Shown: positions 51,717 through 58,019 of the stretch, one piece after another
Layout: every line of letters starts with the position of its first letter
Numbering within the stretch: the stretch's first letter is position 1
Assembly: GCA_963733885.1 (NCBI GenBank)
Contig: CAVTES010000008.1
Coordinates: forward strand, 124,001 to 188,000
Direction: 5' to 3'
From: JACVRW01 sp963733885
Lineage (GTDB): Bacteria; Actinomycetota; Thermoleophilia; Solirubrobacterales; Thermoleophilaceae
DNA: 64,000 bases
Translations under genes and position numbers: made by a program
Notes under the pieces: model-generated
What the model was told of the DNA's origin: nothing
Seen by the model: only the letters and a program-made list of their open reading frames with translations
The model's database searches: none

Positions 51717-52148
51717 TCAACCGACATCGCGCGCGGACATCTCGAACGAGCCGTTGTCGATGCCCCAGGCCAGGATCCGCCGCGGGCGAATCCGAATCCA
51801 GGCCGGCTCGAAGGGGAACGAGGCGCCGACGCGCTCGCCGACCGCCTCGCCGCCGTCGGTGTGGGTCTCCGCGCGTCCGCGGATCTCGATCCCGCGCGGC
51901 GTCCACGGGTCGAGCGCCGCGAGGTCGTCGACCACGACCGCCACGTCCGGCCGGCGCCGGGCATCGCGGAACTTCTTGCTCGCGACCATGCCGTCGGTGG
52001 CGCCGATCACGATGGACTGGGAGTCGGCGTCGTAGAAGACGCCGACCGGCATCACGTGTGGCCTGCCATCGGCGTCCGCCGTCGCGATGCGGCCCAGCGG
52101 CTGACTCTCCAGGTACTCGATCTCGGTGTCTGTGAATGTGCTCGCCAT
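51717..52148 (-). CDS. PPOX-class, probably F420-dependent oxidoreductase
   Basis: A 143-residue pyridoxamine-oxidase-fold protein: FTDTEIEYLESQPLGRIATADADGRPHVMPVGVFYD, IVIGATDGM, KFRDARRRPDVAVVVDD and IEIRGRAETH. Small PPOX proteins of this length in actinobacteria usually bind F420 and reduce quinones or other electrophiles. The ATG at 52148 lies about 2 bases after the expected transcription start of the promoter at 52157-52187, so the mRNA is probably leaderless. The promoter suggests redox control. Confidence 0.85.
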   Translation of the reverse strand: MASTFTDTEIEYLESQPLGRIATADADGRPHVMPVGVFYDADSQSIVIGATDGMVASKKFRDARRRPDVAVVVDDLAALDPWTPRGIEIRGRAETHTDGGEAVGERVGASFPFEPAWIRIRPRRILAWGIDNGSFEMSARDVG

Positions 52149-52156
52149 GCGCCCGG

Positions 52157-52187
52157 ACCTTAAGACCTCAAGCGCGCTTGAAGTCAA
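52157..52187 (-). promoter_or_regulatory. SoxR/MerR-type promoter with operator dyad
   Basis: On the minus strand TTGACT (-35, 52182-52187) and TAAGGT (-10, 52157-52162) are separated by exactly 19 bases, the unusual spacing of MerR-family promoters. The spacer region carries a near-perfect dyad (52164-52185; core CTCAAGCGCGCTTGA), which matches the SoxR box CCTCAAG-N4-CTTGAGG with one change. The gene served is the PPOX oxidoreductase. No SoxR gene is in the window. Confidence 0.7.
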
Positions 52188-52203
52188 GGCCGCCGGCGGC
52201 GCG

Positions 52204-52797
52204 CTACGGAGGAGCCTCGCTCTGCCTCGGCAGCAGCGCATGACCGTCGACGACAGCGGCGGCGATGTCGATCAGCTTGCGATTGGCTGCGCGCGCGTGG
52301 TCGCGCAGCATCTCGAACGCAGCGCCGTCATCGATCGAGTGGCGCTCCATCAGGATGCCCTTCGCCCGCTCGGTGATGGCTCGGCGCCCGAAGGCCCCCT
52401 CGAGGTCGTGGTACTCGGCGAAGCGGCGTAGCACGATGTCGATCGAGTTCTGCCAGTCGTCGGGGTCGCCGTCGGTGATGTAGGCGAAGACGCCGCGCTT
52501 CGACGCCTCCCTGACGAATTCCGGGTCGGGGGCGTGGATGAGGACGATCACCGGGCACGCCGCCTCTTGCACGATCTTCTCTATCAGGCTGAGGGCGTGC
52601 TGGGAGCTCTCGCCGAGCCCGACCAGCGCGACATCGGGCCGCTCCCGGGCGGTCACCAAGCCGACGTCGTCGACCTCGATCTCGCGGGCGATCACCTCGT
52701 GCCCAAGCCCGGCAACGATAGGCGCGACGAGCGCAAGCCGATCCTTGCGCTCGTTGGCGATCAGCACTCGTAGATGCTGTGTCTCGCGATAGCTCAT
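52204..52797 (-). CDS. ANTAR-domain response regulator
   Basis: A 197-residue regulator. The N-terminal 120 residues form a receiver-like fold (LRVLIANERKDRLALVAPIVAG, DVALVGLGESS) in which the phospho-accepting Asp is not obvious, since VALVGLG replaces the usual LxDxxxP. The C-terminal ANTAR domain reads AFGRRAITERAKGILMERHSI, then FEMLRDHARAANRKLIDIAAAVV. ANTAR proteins bind two-hairpin RNA leaders and prevent termination. The gene is divergent from the ATPase at 52954, whose leader has two hairpins, which makes a direct RNA target possible. Confidence 0.9.
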   Translation of the reverse strand: MSYRETQHLRVLIANERKDRLALVAPIVAGLGHEVIAREIEVDDVGLVTARERPDVALVGLGESSQHALSLIEKIVQEAACPVIVLIHAPDPEFVREASKRGVFAYITDGDPDDWQNSIDIVLRRFAEYHDLEGAFGRRAITERAKGILMERHSIDDGAAFEMLRDHARAANRKLIDIAAAVVDGHALLPRQSEAPP

Positions 52798-52815
52798 CGA
52801 TCTCGCGATAGCTCA
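52782..52815. repeat. Tandem 15-bp duplication at the ANTAR start
   Basis: TCTCGCGATAGCTCA occurs at 52782-52796 and again at 52801-52815, 19 bases apart, so that the first five codons of the ANTAR gene are duplicated just upstream. The upstream copy lacks an ATG. It may duplicate a protein-binding site or an initiation region. Confidence 0.7.
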
Positions 52816-52859
52816 GCGTGGCTGGGCAACCCGCCATTTTAGTGCCGATGCCTTTTCGG

Positions 52860-52939
52860 TGGTAGGCTGCCCTGCGCGCTTCGCCCCAAGCAACGGCGGG
52901 TGCTCCTACCGGCTCAAACCCCCCGGCCGGCGCAGCACT
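52860..52939 (+). promoter_or_regulatory. Conserved two-hairpin leader, copy B
   Basis: An extended -10 TGGTAGGCT (52860-52868) is followed 11 bases later by hairpin 1 (TTCGCC 52880-52885 with GGCGGG 52895-52900, 9-base loop), an 8-base linker and hairpin 2 (CCGGC 52909-52913 with GCCGG 52926-52930). The start codon of the ATPase comes 23 bases after hairpin 2. Structure and spacing match copies A and C. The ANTAR gene begins about 60 bases away on the other strand. Confidence 0.65.
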
Positions 52940-52953
52940 TTGCTTGAGGCTTT

Positions 52954-53343
52954 ATGAGCGACCGCCTTGCTTTCTCGGTGAACGGAGGGATCGACGCCGG
53001 CTCGGCCGCGCGGGAAGCCGTGCGCGCCTGCGACGGGGCCGTGCCCGCCGATGTCCGTGAGGACATCCTGCTGCTCGTAACGGAGCTGATGACCAACGCG
53101 GTGCTCCATGCGGGTGTCGGACCGGATCAATCGCTGCAGGTGGAGCTCACAAGCTGGCCCCGACGGTTGCGGGTGGAGGTGACTCACACGGGGAACGGGT
53201 TCCGCTACGAGCGCGTGGACCCGTCCCCCGTTACCGCCGGCGGCTGGGGGCTCGTGCTGGTCGACCGGATCGCCGAACGCTGGGGCATCGACAACGGCAC
53301 GGACAGCACGTGCGTGTGGTTCGAGCTTCGCTGCGACGCCTGA
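52954..53343 (+). CDS. RsbW/SpoIIAB-like ATP-binding regulatory protein
   Basis: A 129-residue HATPase_c_2 protein, paralog of the one at 9326: N box ILLLVTELMTNAVLHAG, G1 VTHTGNGF, G2 GGWGLVLVDRIAERWG, ending CVWFELRC. It likely binds an anti-sigma antagonist or sigma factor and acts in partner switching. A GAGG site lies 5 bases before the ATG. Both this gene and its paralog follow the same leader structure, which points to shared regulation. Confidence 0.88.
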   Translation: MSDRLAFSVNGGIDAGSAAREAVRACDGAVPADVREDILLLVTELMTNAVLHAGVGPDQSLQVELTSWPRRLRVEVTHTGNGFRYERVDPSPVTAGGWGLVLVDRIAERWGIDNGTDSTCVWFELRCDA

Positions 53344-53360
53344 TCGCCGAGGCCCGCGGA

Positions 53361-54005
53361 TTACGAGCGGAGGAACATCAGCACCGCCAGCACGCGCCGC
53401 GACTCGCTTCCGGTCGACGGCAGCCCGAGCTTGCCGAAGATGCTCGAGACGTACTTCTCGACCGCGCGCAGCGTGATCACGAGCGCGTCGGCGATCCCCT
53501 GATTCGAGCTCCCGGTGGCCATCAGCTCGAGCACCTCTTGCTCGCGCGGCGTCAGCGCGGCCAGCGGATCGTCGGAGCGGCGCCGCGCCAGGAGGGTCGA
53601 CACGATGATCGGGTCGAGCGCCGACCCGCCGGCGGCCACGCGCCGCACAGCGGCGACGAACTGCTCGACGTCGCTGACGCGGTCCTTCAGCAGGTACCCG
53701 ACGCCCTCGGCGGAGTCGGCCAGCAGCTTCATCGCGAGGCCCACCTCCACGTATTGCGACAGGACGAGCACACCTACGGACGGATGGTTCGCACGGATCT
53801 CGAGAGCCGCCCGCAGGCCCTCGTCGTTGTGCGTGGGCGGCAGGCGGATGTCCACGATCGCCACGTCTAACTCGTAGCTGTTCACCTTGAGCATGAGCTC
53901 GTCGGCGGTGCCGCACTGCGCGACCACTTCGAACCCCGCGTCGCCGAGCACGCGCGCCACCCCTTCGCGTAGCAGTACCGAGTCCTCGGCTATCGCTAAT
54001 CGCAC
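53361..54005 (-). CDS. NarL/LuxR-type response regulator
   Basis: A 214-residue response regulator. Receiver: acidic pair ED (7-8), phospho-acceptor Asp52 in VAIVDIRLPP, LVLSQYVE and the Lys of GYLLKDRV. The LuxR HTH is LTPREQEVLELMATGSSNQGIADAL, then VITLRAVEKYVSSIFGKLGL. The GTG at 54005 overlaps the histidine kinase stop by 10 bases, so the two genes form a cognate pair. Target genes are unknown. Confidence 0.93.
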   Translation of the reverse strand: MRLAIAEDSVLLREGVARVLGDAGFEVVAQCGTADELMLKVNSYELDVAIVDIRLPPTHNDEGLRAALEIRANHPSVGVLVLSQYVEVGLAMKLLADSAEGVGYLLKDRVSDVEQFVAAVRRVAAGGSALDPIIVSTLLARRRSDDPLAALTPREQEVLELMATGSSNQGIADALVITLRAVEKYVSSIFGKLGLPSTGSESRRVLAVLMFLRS

Positions 54006-55759
54006 GGCATCTCCGCCCTGACGCGCGTGCCGCCACCGCGCGGAGTCCACACTCGCAGGCGGCCGCCGAGTGCCTCGACGCGGTCGGCGAGGCCGCGGAG
54101 GCCGCTGCCGCGCTCGCTGTCCGCGCCGCCGATCCCGTCGTCGACGACCTCGACGACGATGTGCCCGTTCCTGCGCCCGACGTCGACGGTGGCCGAGGTC
54201 GCCTGGGCGTGCTTGCCGATGTTCGCGAGGCTCTCGCAGACCACGTAGTACGCCGCCACCTCGAGCCGATCGTGCACGCGGCCCTCGACGTCGACCGTCA
54301 GCCGGACCGGCACCGCGGCCCGGGCGGCAAGCGACTCGAGCGCCACGGCCAGGCCGTGGCCGGTGACCACGGCCGGATGGATGCCTCGCGCGACGGCGCG
54401 AAGCTCCTCCAGCGACAGGGCGATCTCCTGCCTCGCCTGGTCGAGGCTGGCCTGGGCGTCGGGATCGTCGCCCAGCCGCGCCTCGAGCAGGCTCAGGTCG
54501 AGCGAGAGGGCGATGAGCCGCTGCTGCGCCCCGTCGTGGAGGTTGCGCTCCAGTCGCTGGCGCTCCTTCTGGCCCGCCTCGATCACGCGGCCGCGCGATC
54601 CCCTCAGCTCTTCCAGGCGAGCCCTGAGCTCGGCGTGCAGGCGCCCGTTCTCCAGTGAGATCCCGGCCGCCGCGCTGACCGCATCGAGGAGCTCGGGCTC
54701 GTCGTCCAGCGACGGGTGATGAATCAGAACCGCGACGTGCGCTCCGTCCCGGTCGATCACGGTCGTCGCCCTGCCGGAATCCGGCAGAGGCAACTCCATG
54801 GGCCGGCCGTCGAGATCGGCCCAGCTCTCGAACTCGGGCAGCCAGTACGCGAGCGTCAGCGAGTCATCGCGAAGGGCGCGTGCGAGGGCATCGCGGAGAT
54901 CGGCGGGTGGCGGATCGGCCTGCAGCTCGACGAACAGGTCGCCGATGCCGGAGCGGGCGAGCCGCGCGTCCATCAGGCCGATCACGAAGGCGACCGGCGC
55001 GACTCCGATCACCCCGAAGGTGACCCGCCGGATCGTCTCGAACGCCGCCAGCTCGAGCGCGCCGGCCAGCATCAGCGCCGCGATCATCACGAGCCCCAGC
55101 GCGAAGGACTCGAGCAGCAGCGAGACCGCGCGGCGCAAGGGCCGGCCGGAGCGGCGCCTGCGCACGGCGAGCAGGGCGATGCCGATCAGGGCGAGCGCGG
55201 CAAGCGTGAAGAGCTGAACGTCCTGCACGATGTCGGCCACGGCCGGCTCAGCGAAAACCGCCAGCAGGTTGTCGGGCCCACCCGCTCCGAGGAGCATCTT
55301 CACGAACTGCAGGCCGATCGCCGCGGCGTAGGCCGCGGTGAGGACGACTCGCTCCGGGCCGCTCTCCAGACGACCATCCGGGAACGCGAGGAAAAGGTGG
55401 AGGAAGAGCGCCACGGGGAGCAGGTCGAAGGCGAGCCCCAGCGTGTACGGGGCGGGCTCGTTCGCCCACTGGAGGCTCGATAGGAACACGACGAAGCCCG
55501 CGGTCACCATCAGCGGTCCGAAGCGGCTGTCCGGCCGGCGCCACCACGCCACCAGTCCGGCGAGGACGTACGGCAGGGTGACCCACGCAAGTAGCGCGGC
55601 CTGGAGTCCCGGCTCGGCGACGTGGTCGCTCGCGAGCGCGAGCTGGACCGACACCGCAGCGGCCGCGCAGCCCGCGAGCGCGCCGGCCCAGAGCACGGAC
55701 GAGCCGGGCGCGCGCGCGACACCCGGACCGGCCTTCCACGGCGTTACGGAGGCGGCCAT
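53996..55759 (-). CDS. Membrane sensor histidine kinase (NarX/DesK-like)
   Basis: A 587-residue kinase. About eight hydrophobic segments occupy residues 23-265, followed by a GAF-like linker (IDRDGAHVAVLIHHPSL) and a HisKA_3 domain with the phospho-accepting His408 in QRLERNLHDGAQQRL. The HATPase part has VCESLANIGKHAQATSATVDV and VVDDGIGGADSERGSGLRGLADRV. DesK-type kinases often sense membrane state; a desaturase gene lies directly divergent. A strong GGAGGAG precedes the start. A TAGGCT -10 on this strand is at 55840-55845. Confidence 0.92.
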   Translation of the reverse strand: MAASVTPWKAGPGVARAPGSSVLWAGALAGCAAAAVSVQLALASDHVAEPGLQAALLAWVTLPYVLAGLVAWWRRPDSRFGPLMVTAGFVVFLSSLQWANEPAPYTLGLAFDLLPVALFLHLFLAFPDGRLESGPERVVLTAAYAAAIGLQFVKMLLGAGGPDNLLAVFAEPAVADIVQDVQLFTLAALALIGIALLAVRRRRSGRPLRRAVSLLLESFALGLVMIAALMLAGALELAAFETIRRVTFGVIGVAPVAFVIGLMDARLARSGIGDLFVELQADPPPADLRDALARALRDDSLTLAYWLPEFESWADLDGRPMELPLPDSGRATTVIDRDGAHVAVLIHHPSLDDEPELLDAVSAAAGISLENGRLHAELRARLEELRGSRGRVIEAGQKERQRLERNLHDGAQQRLIALSLDLSLLEARLGDDPDAQASLDQARQEIALSLEELRAVARGIHPAVVTGHGLAVALESLAARAAVPVRLTVDVEGRVHDRLEVAAYYVVCESLANIGKHAQATSATVDVGRRNGHIVVEVVDDGIGGADSERGSGLRGLADRVEALGGRLRVWTPRGGGTRVRAEMPCD

Positions 55760-55899
55760 GTCTCTCCTCCTGGGCCGCTGCCTCAGATCTGGGACGAGTC
55801 CTCTACGAGTCCACTCCGAAGAGGGAGGCGTCCTTGCGCAGCCTACTCCGATTGAGGCAGGCGGGTGGAACCTTTTTCACAACTGCCGCACTCTTCGGG

Positions 55900-55985
55900 T
55901 GGTAGGCTGGCGCGGACCCTTCGCCCCAGTCACACGGCGAGCGGCCCTCCGGCTCCAGCACACGGCCGGCGCACGGTGTCGACCT
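55900..55985 (+). promoter_or_regulatory. Conserved two-hairpin leader, copy C
   Basis: The extended -10 TGGTAGGCT (55900-55908) is followed 11 bases later by hairpin 1 (TTCGCC 55920-55925 with GGCGAG 55936-55941, 10-base loop), a 7-base linker and hairpin 2 (CCGGC 55949-55953 with GCCGG 55965-55969, loop beginning TCCAGCAC). The match to copy A continues to GGTGTC. Downstream, GTTGGC/GCCAGC forms a further small hairpin before the ribosome site of the desaturase gene. Confidence 0.65.
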
Positions 55986-56025
55986 CCAGGGTTGGCGCGA
56001 CAGCCAGCGTTAAAGGAGCCCAAGC

Positions 56026-57087
56026 TTGTCAACGTCCTCGGGGTCGCAAGCGAACGCCCACTGGCGCCAAGCGCTCGCCCCCTATGCGCGGCCGCATCTG
56101 GGCCGCGGCGCGGCGGACCTCGCGACGTCGGTTGTGCCGTACCTGGCCCTATGGGTGTTGATGTACCTGACCCTGGACTCCTCGTACCTGCTGGTGCTGG
56201 CCCTCGCGATTCCCGCCGCGGGCTTCCTCGTGCGCACCTTCATCGTGTTCCACGACTGCGCCCACGGCTCGTTCCTCCCGACGAAGCGCGCGAACGCCTG
56301 GCTCGGCTCCGCTCTGGGGCTGCTCGTCTTCGAGGCGTTCGCCAACTGGCGCCACAGCCACGCCGTCCACCACGCCACTGCCGGAGACCTCGACCGCCGC
56401 GGCGTGGGCGACGTGCCGACCCTGACCGTCGCCGAGTACCGGGCCTCCACATGGCGGCGCCGGCTGGGCTATCGCCTGTTTCGGAACCCGCTCGTGATGT
56501 TCGGGCTCGGCCCCGTCTACGGGATGATCCTGCAGCCCCGCCTCGTCCCCCGCTCCGCCCGCCCGCGCATCAGGCGCAGCGTGATCGCGACGAACGCCGG
56601 CCTCGCGGCGCTGATAGGCGCGCTGTGCCTGCTCGTGGGCTGGCGCGAGTACCTGCTCGTGCAGACGCCGCTCGTGCTGCTCGCCGGCGCGGCCGGCGTG
56701 TGGCTCTTCTACGTCCAGCATCAGTTCGAGGACACGTACTGGCAGAGCGCCGGCGAGTGGAGCTACGCGGATGCGGCTCTTCGGGGCAGCAGCCACCTGA
56801 GGCTGCCGAAGGTGCTCCAGTTCTTCACCGGCAACATCGGCCTCCACCACGTGCACCATCTGAGCACCAGGATCCCCAACTACAACCTGCAGCGCGCGCA
56901 CGACGAGAACCCGGTCTTCCACGACGTGCCGACTCTCTCGCTCTGGGACGGCCTTCGCGCCGTTCGGTTCAAGCTGTGGGACGAGGAGCGCGGGCGGCTG
57001 GTGACCTTCGCCGACGCGCGCCGAGCGAGCCCGTCCCCGCCGGAGCCATGGCCGACCGCGACGACCTCGAGTTCACCTATTCGCTGA
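56026..57087 (+). CDS. Membrane fatty acid desaturase
   Basis: A 353-residue diiron desaturase. The three histidine boxes are HDCAH (76-80), RHSHAVHH (109-116) and GLHHVHH (about 275); hydrophobic helices lie around residues 35-70, 92-105 and 195-235. It introduces a double bond into acyl chains of membrane lipids with O2. The start is a TTG with AAAGGAG 9 bases upstream. The C-terminus overlaps the methyltransferase gene by 40 bases, marking an operon for lipid modification. The long leader carries the two-hairpin element. Confidence 0.92.
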   Translation: MSTSSGSQANAHWRQALAPYARPHLGRGAADLATSVVPYLALWVLMYLTLDSSYLLVLALAIPAAGFLVRTFIVFHDCAHGSFLPTKRANAWLGSALGLLVFEAFANWRHSHAVHHATAGDLDRRGVGDVPTLTVAEYRASTWRRRLGYRLFRNPLVMFGLGPVYGMILQPRLVPRSARPRIRRSVIATNAGLAALIGALCLLVGWREYLLVQTPLVLLAGAAGVWLFYVQHQFEDTYWQSAGEWSYADAALRGSSHLRLPKVLQFFTGNIGLHHVHHLSTRIPNYNLQRAHDENPVFHDVPTLSLWDGLRAVRFKLWDEERGRLVTFADARRASPSPPEPWPTATTSSSPIR

Positions 57088-58019
57088 TCGATCGCGTCTT
57101 CCGGCTCTCCCTGGGCGAGCTGGCGGACTTCAGCGGGGCCAAGTACGACGGCGATTTCACGTTGAGCCTCGAAGAGGCTCAGCGGCGCAAGCACGAGTAC
57201 GTGGCCGACCAGATCGGGATCGGACCGGGCCGGCGTCTGCTCGACCTCGGCTGCGGGTGGGGCCCGCTGCTGGCCTTCGTCAGAAGCCGAGGCGGCACCG
57301 GGGTGGGCGTCACCCTGTCCTCCGCGCAGGCTGCCGCCTGCCGGCGCCATGGCCTCGACGCGCAGCTCCGCGACGCACGCCAGGTCAGCCGCGACAGCCT
57401 CGGACCCTTCGATGCCGTGGCGAGCCTCGGCGCGTTCGAGCACTTCTGCTCGCCGGAGGAGCACGGCGCCGGGCGCCAGGAGGAGATCTATCGCGGGCTC
57501 TTCGCCAGGGTGGCGAGCCTGCTGCCCGAGGGCGCCCGGCTCTATCTCCAGACCATGGTGTTCGGGCGCAGGATGATCCCGCTGGACCAAGTCAGGATCG
57601 ACGCCCCGCGCGACTCGGACGCTTGGTACCTCGCCCTGATGGGCCGTCAGTTCCCGGGCTCCTTCCTTCCGTTCGGCGAGGAGCAGATAGTCCGCACCGC
57701 CCGGCCGCACTTCCGGCTCGTGTCGAGCGCCAGCGGCCGGCTCGACTACATCGAGACCATCCGCCAGTGGCGCGAGCGGTTCGCCGCGCCAAGCGTGAGG
57801 AAGACCCTGCTCAAGCTCCGGCTGCTCCCACGCTGGCTCACGAGCGCCGATTTCCGGCTCGCCTTCACCTCGGGCGTGAGCGCCAACAGCGTCTGCTTCG
57901 AGCGCGAGCTGTTCGACCACTACCGGCTCGTGTTCGAGAAGACACCAGAAAACCGCCCCCCGAACGACAAGATTCCCGCCTATCGCCCGGCCGCCTCGGA
58001 TGCGAGGTTCGCGGGATGA
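57048..58019 (+). CDS. Cyclopropane-fatty-acid-synthase-like methyltransferase
   Basis: A 323-residue SAM methyltransferase of the CFA synthase / mycolic methyltransferase family: motif I LLDLGCGWGPLLAFV (64 onward), the following GVTLSSAQAAACR, VASLGAFEHF and YLQTMVFGRRMIPLD, then SGRLDYIETIRQWRERF near the end. Such enzymes add a methylene or methyl group to a double bond of an acyl chain. Placed after the desaturase, it may use its product. The ATG at 57048 lies within the end of the desaturase gene. Confidence 0.88.
   Translation: MADRDDLEFTYSLIDRVFRLSLGELADFSGAKYDGDFTLSLEEAQRRKHEYVADQIGIGPGRRLLDLGCGWGPLLAFVRSRGGTGVGVTLSSAQAAACRRHGLDAQLRDARQVSRDSLGPFDAVASLGAFEHFCSPEEHGAGRQEEIYRGLFARVASLLPEGARLYLQTMVFGRRMIPLDQVRIDAPRDSDAWYLALMGRQFPGSFLPFGEEQIVRTARPHFRLVSSASGRLDYIETIRQWRERFAAPSVRKTLLKLRLLPRWLTSADFRLAFTSGVSANSVCFERELFDHYRLVFEKTPENRPPNDKIPAYRPAASDARFAG

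Noticed and set aside
52860..52939. Leader as a c-di-GMP, cobalamin, TPP or ydaO-type riboswitch
   Set aside because: The conserved core motifs of those classes are not present, so the element is left unclassified.
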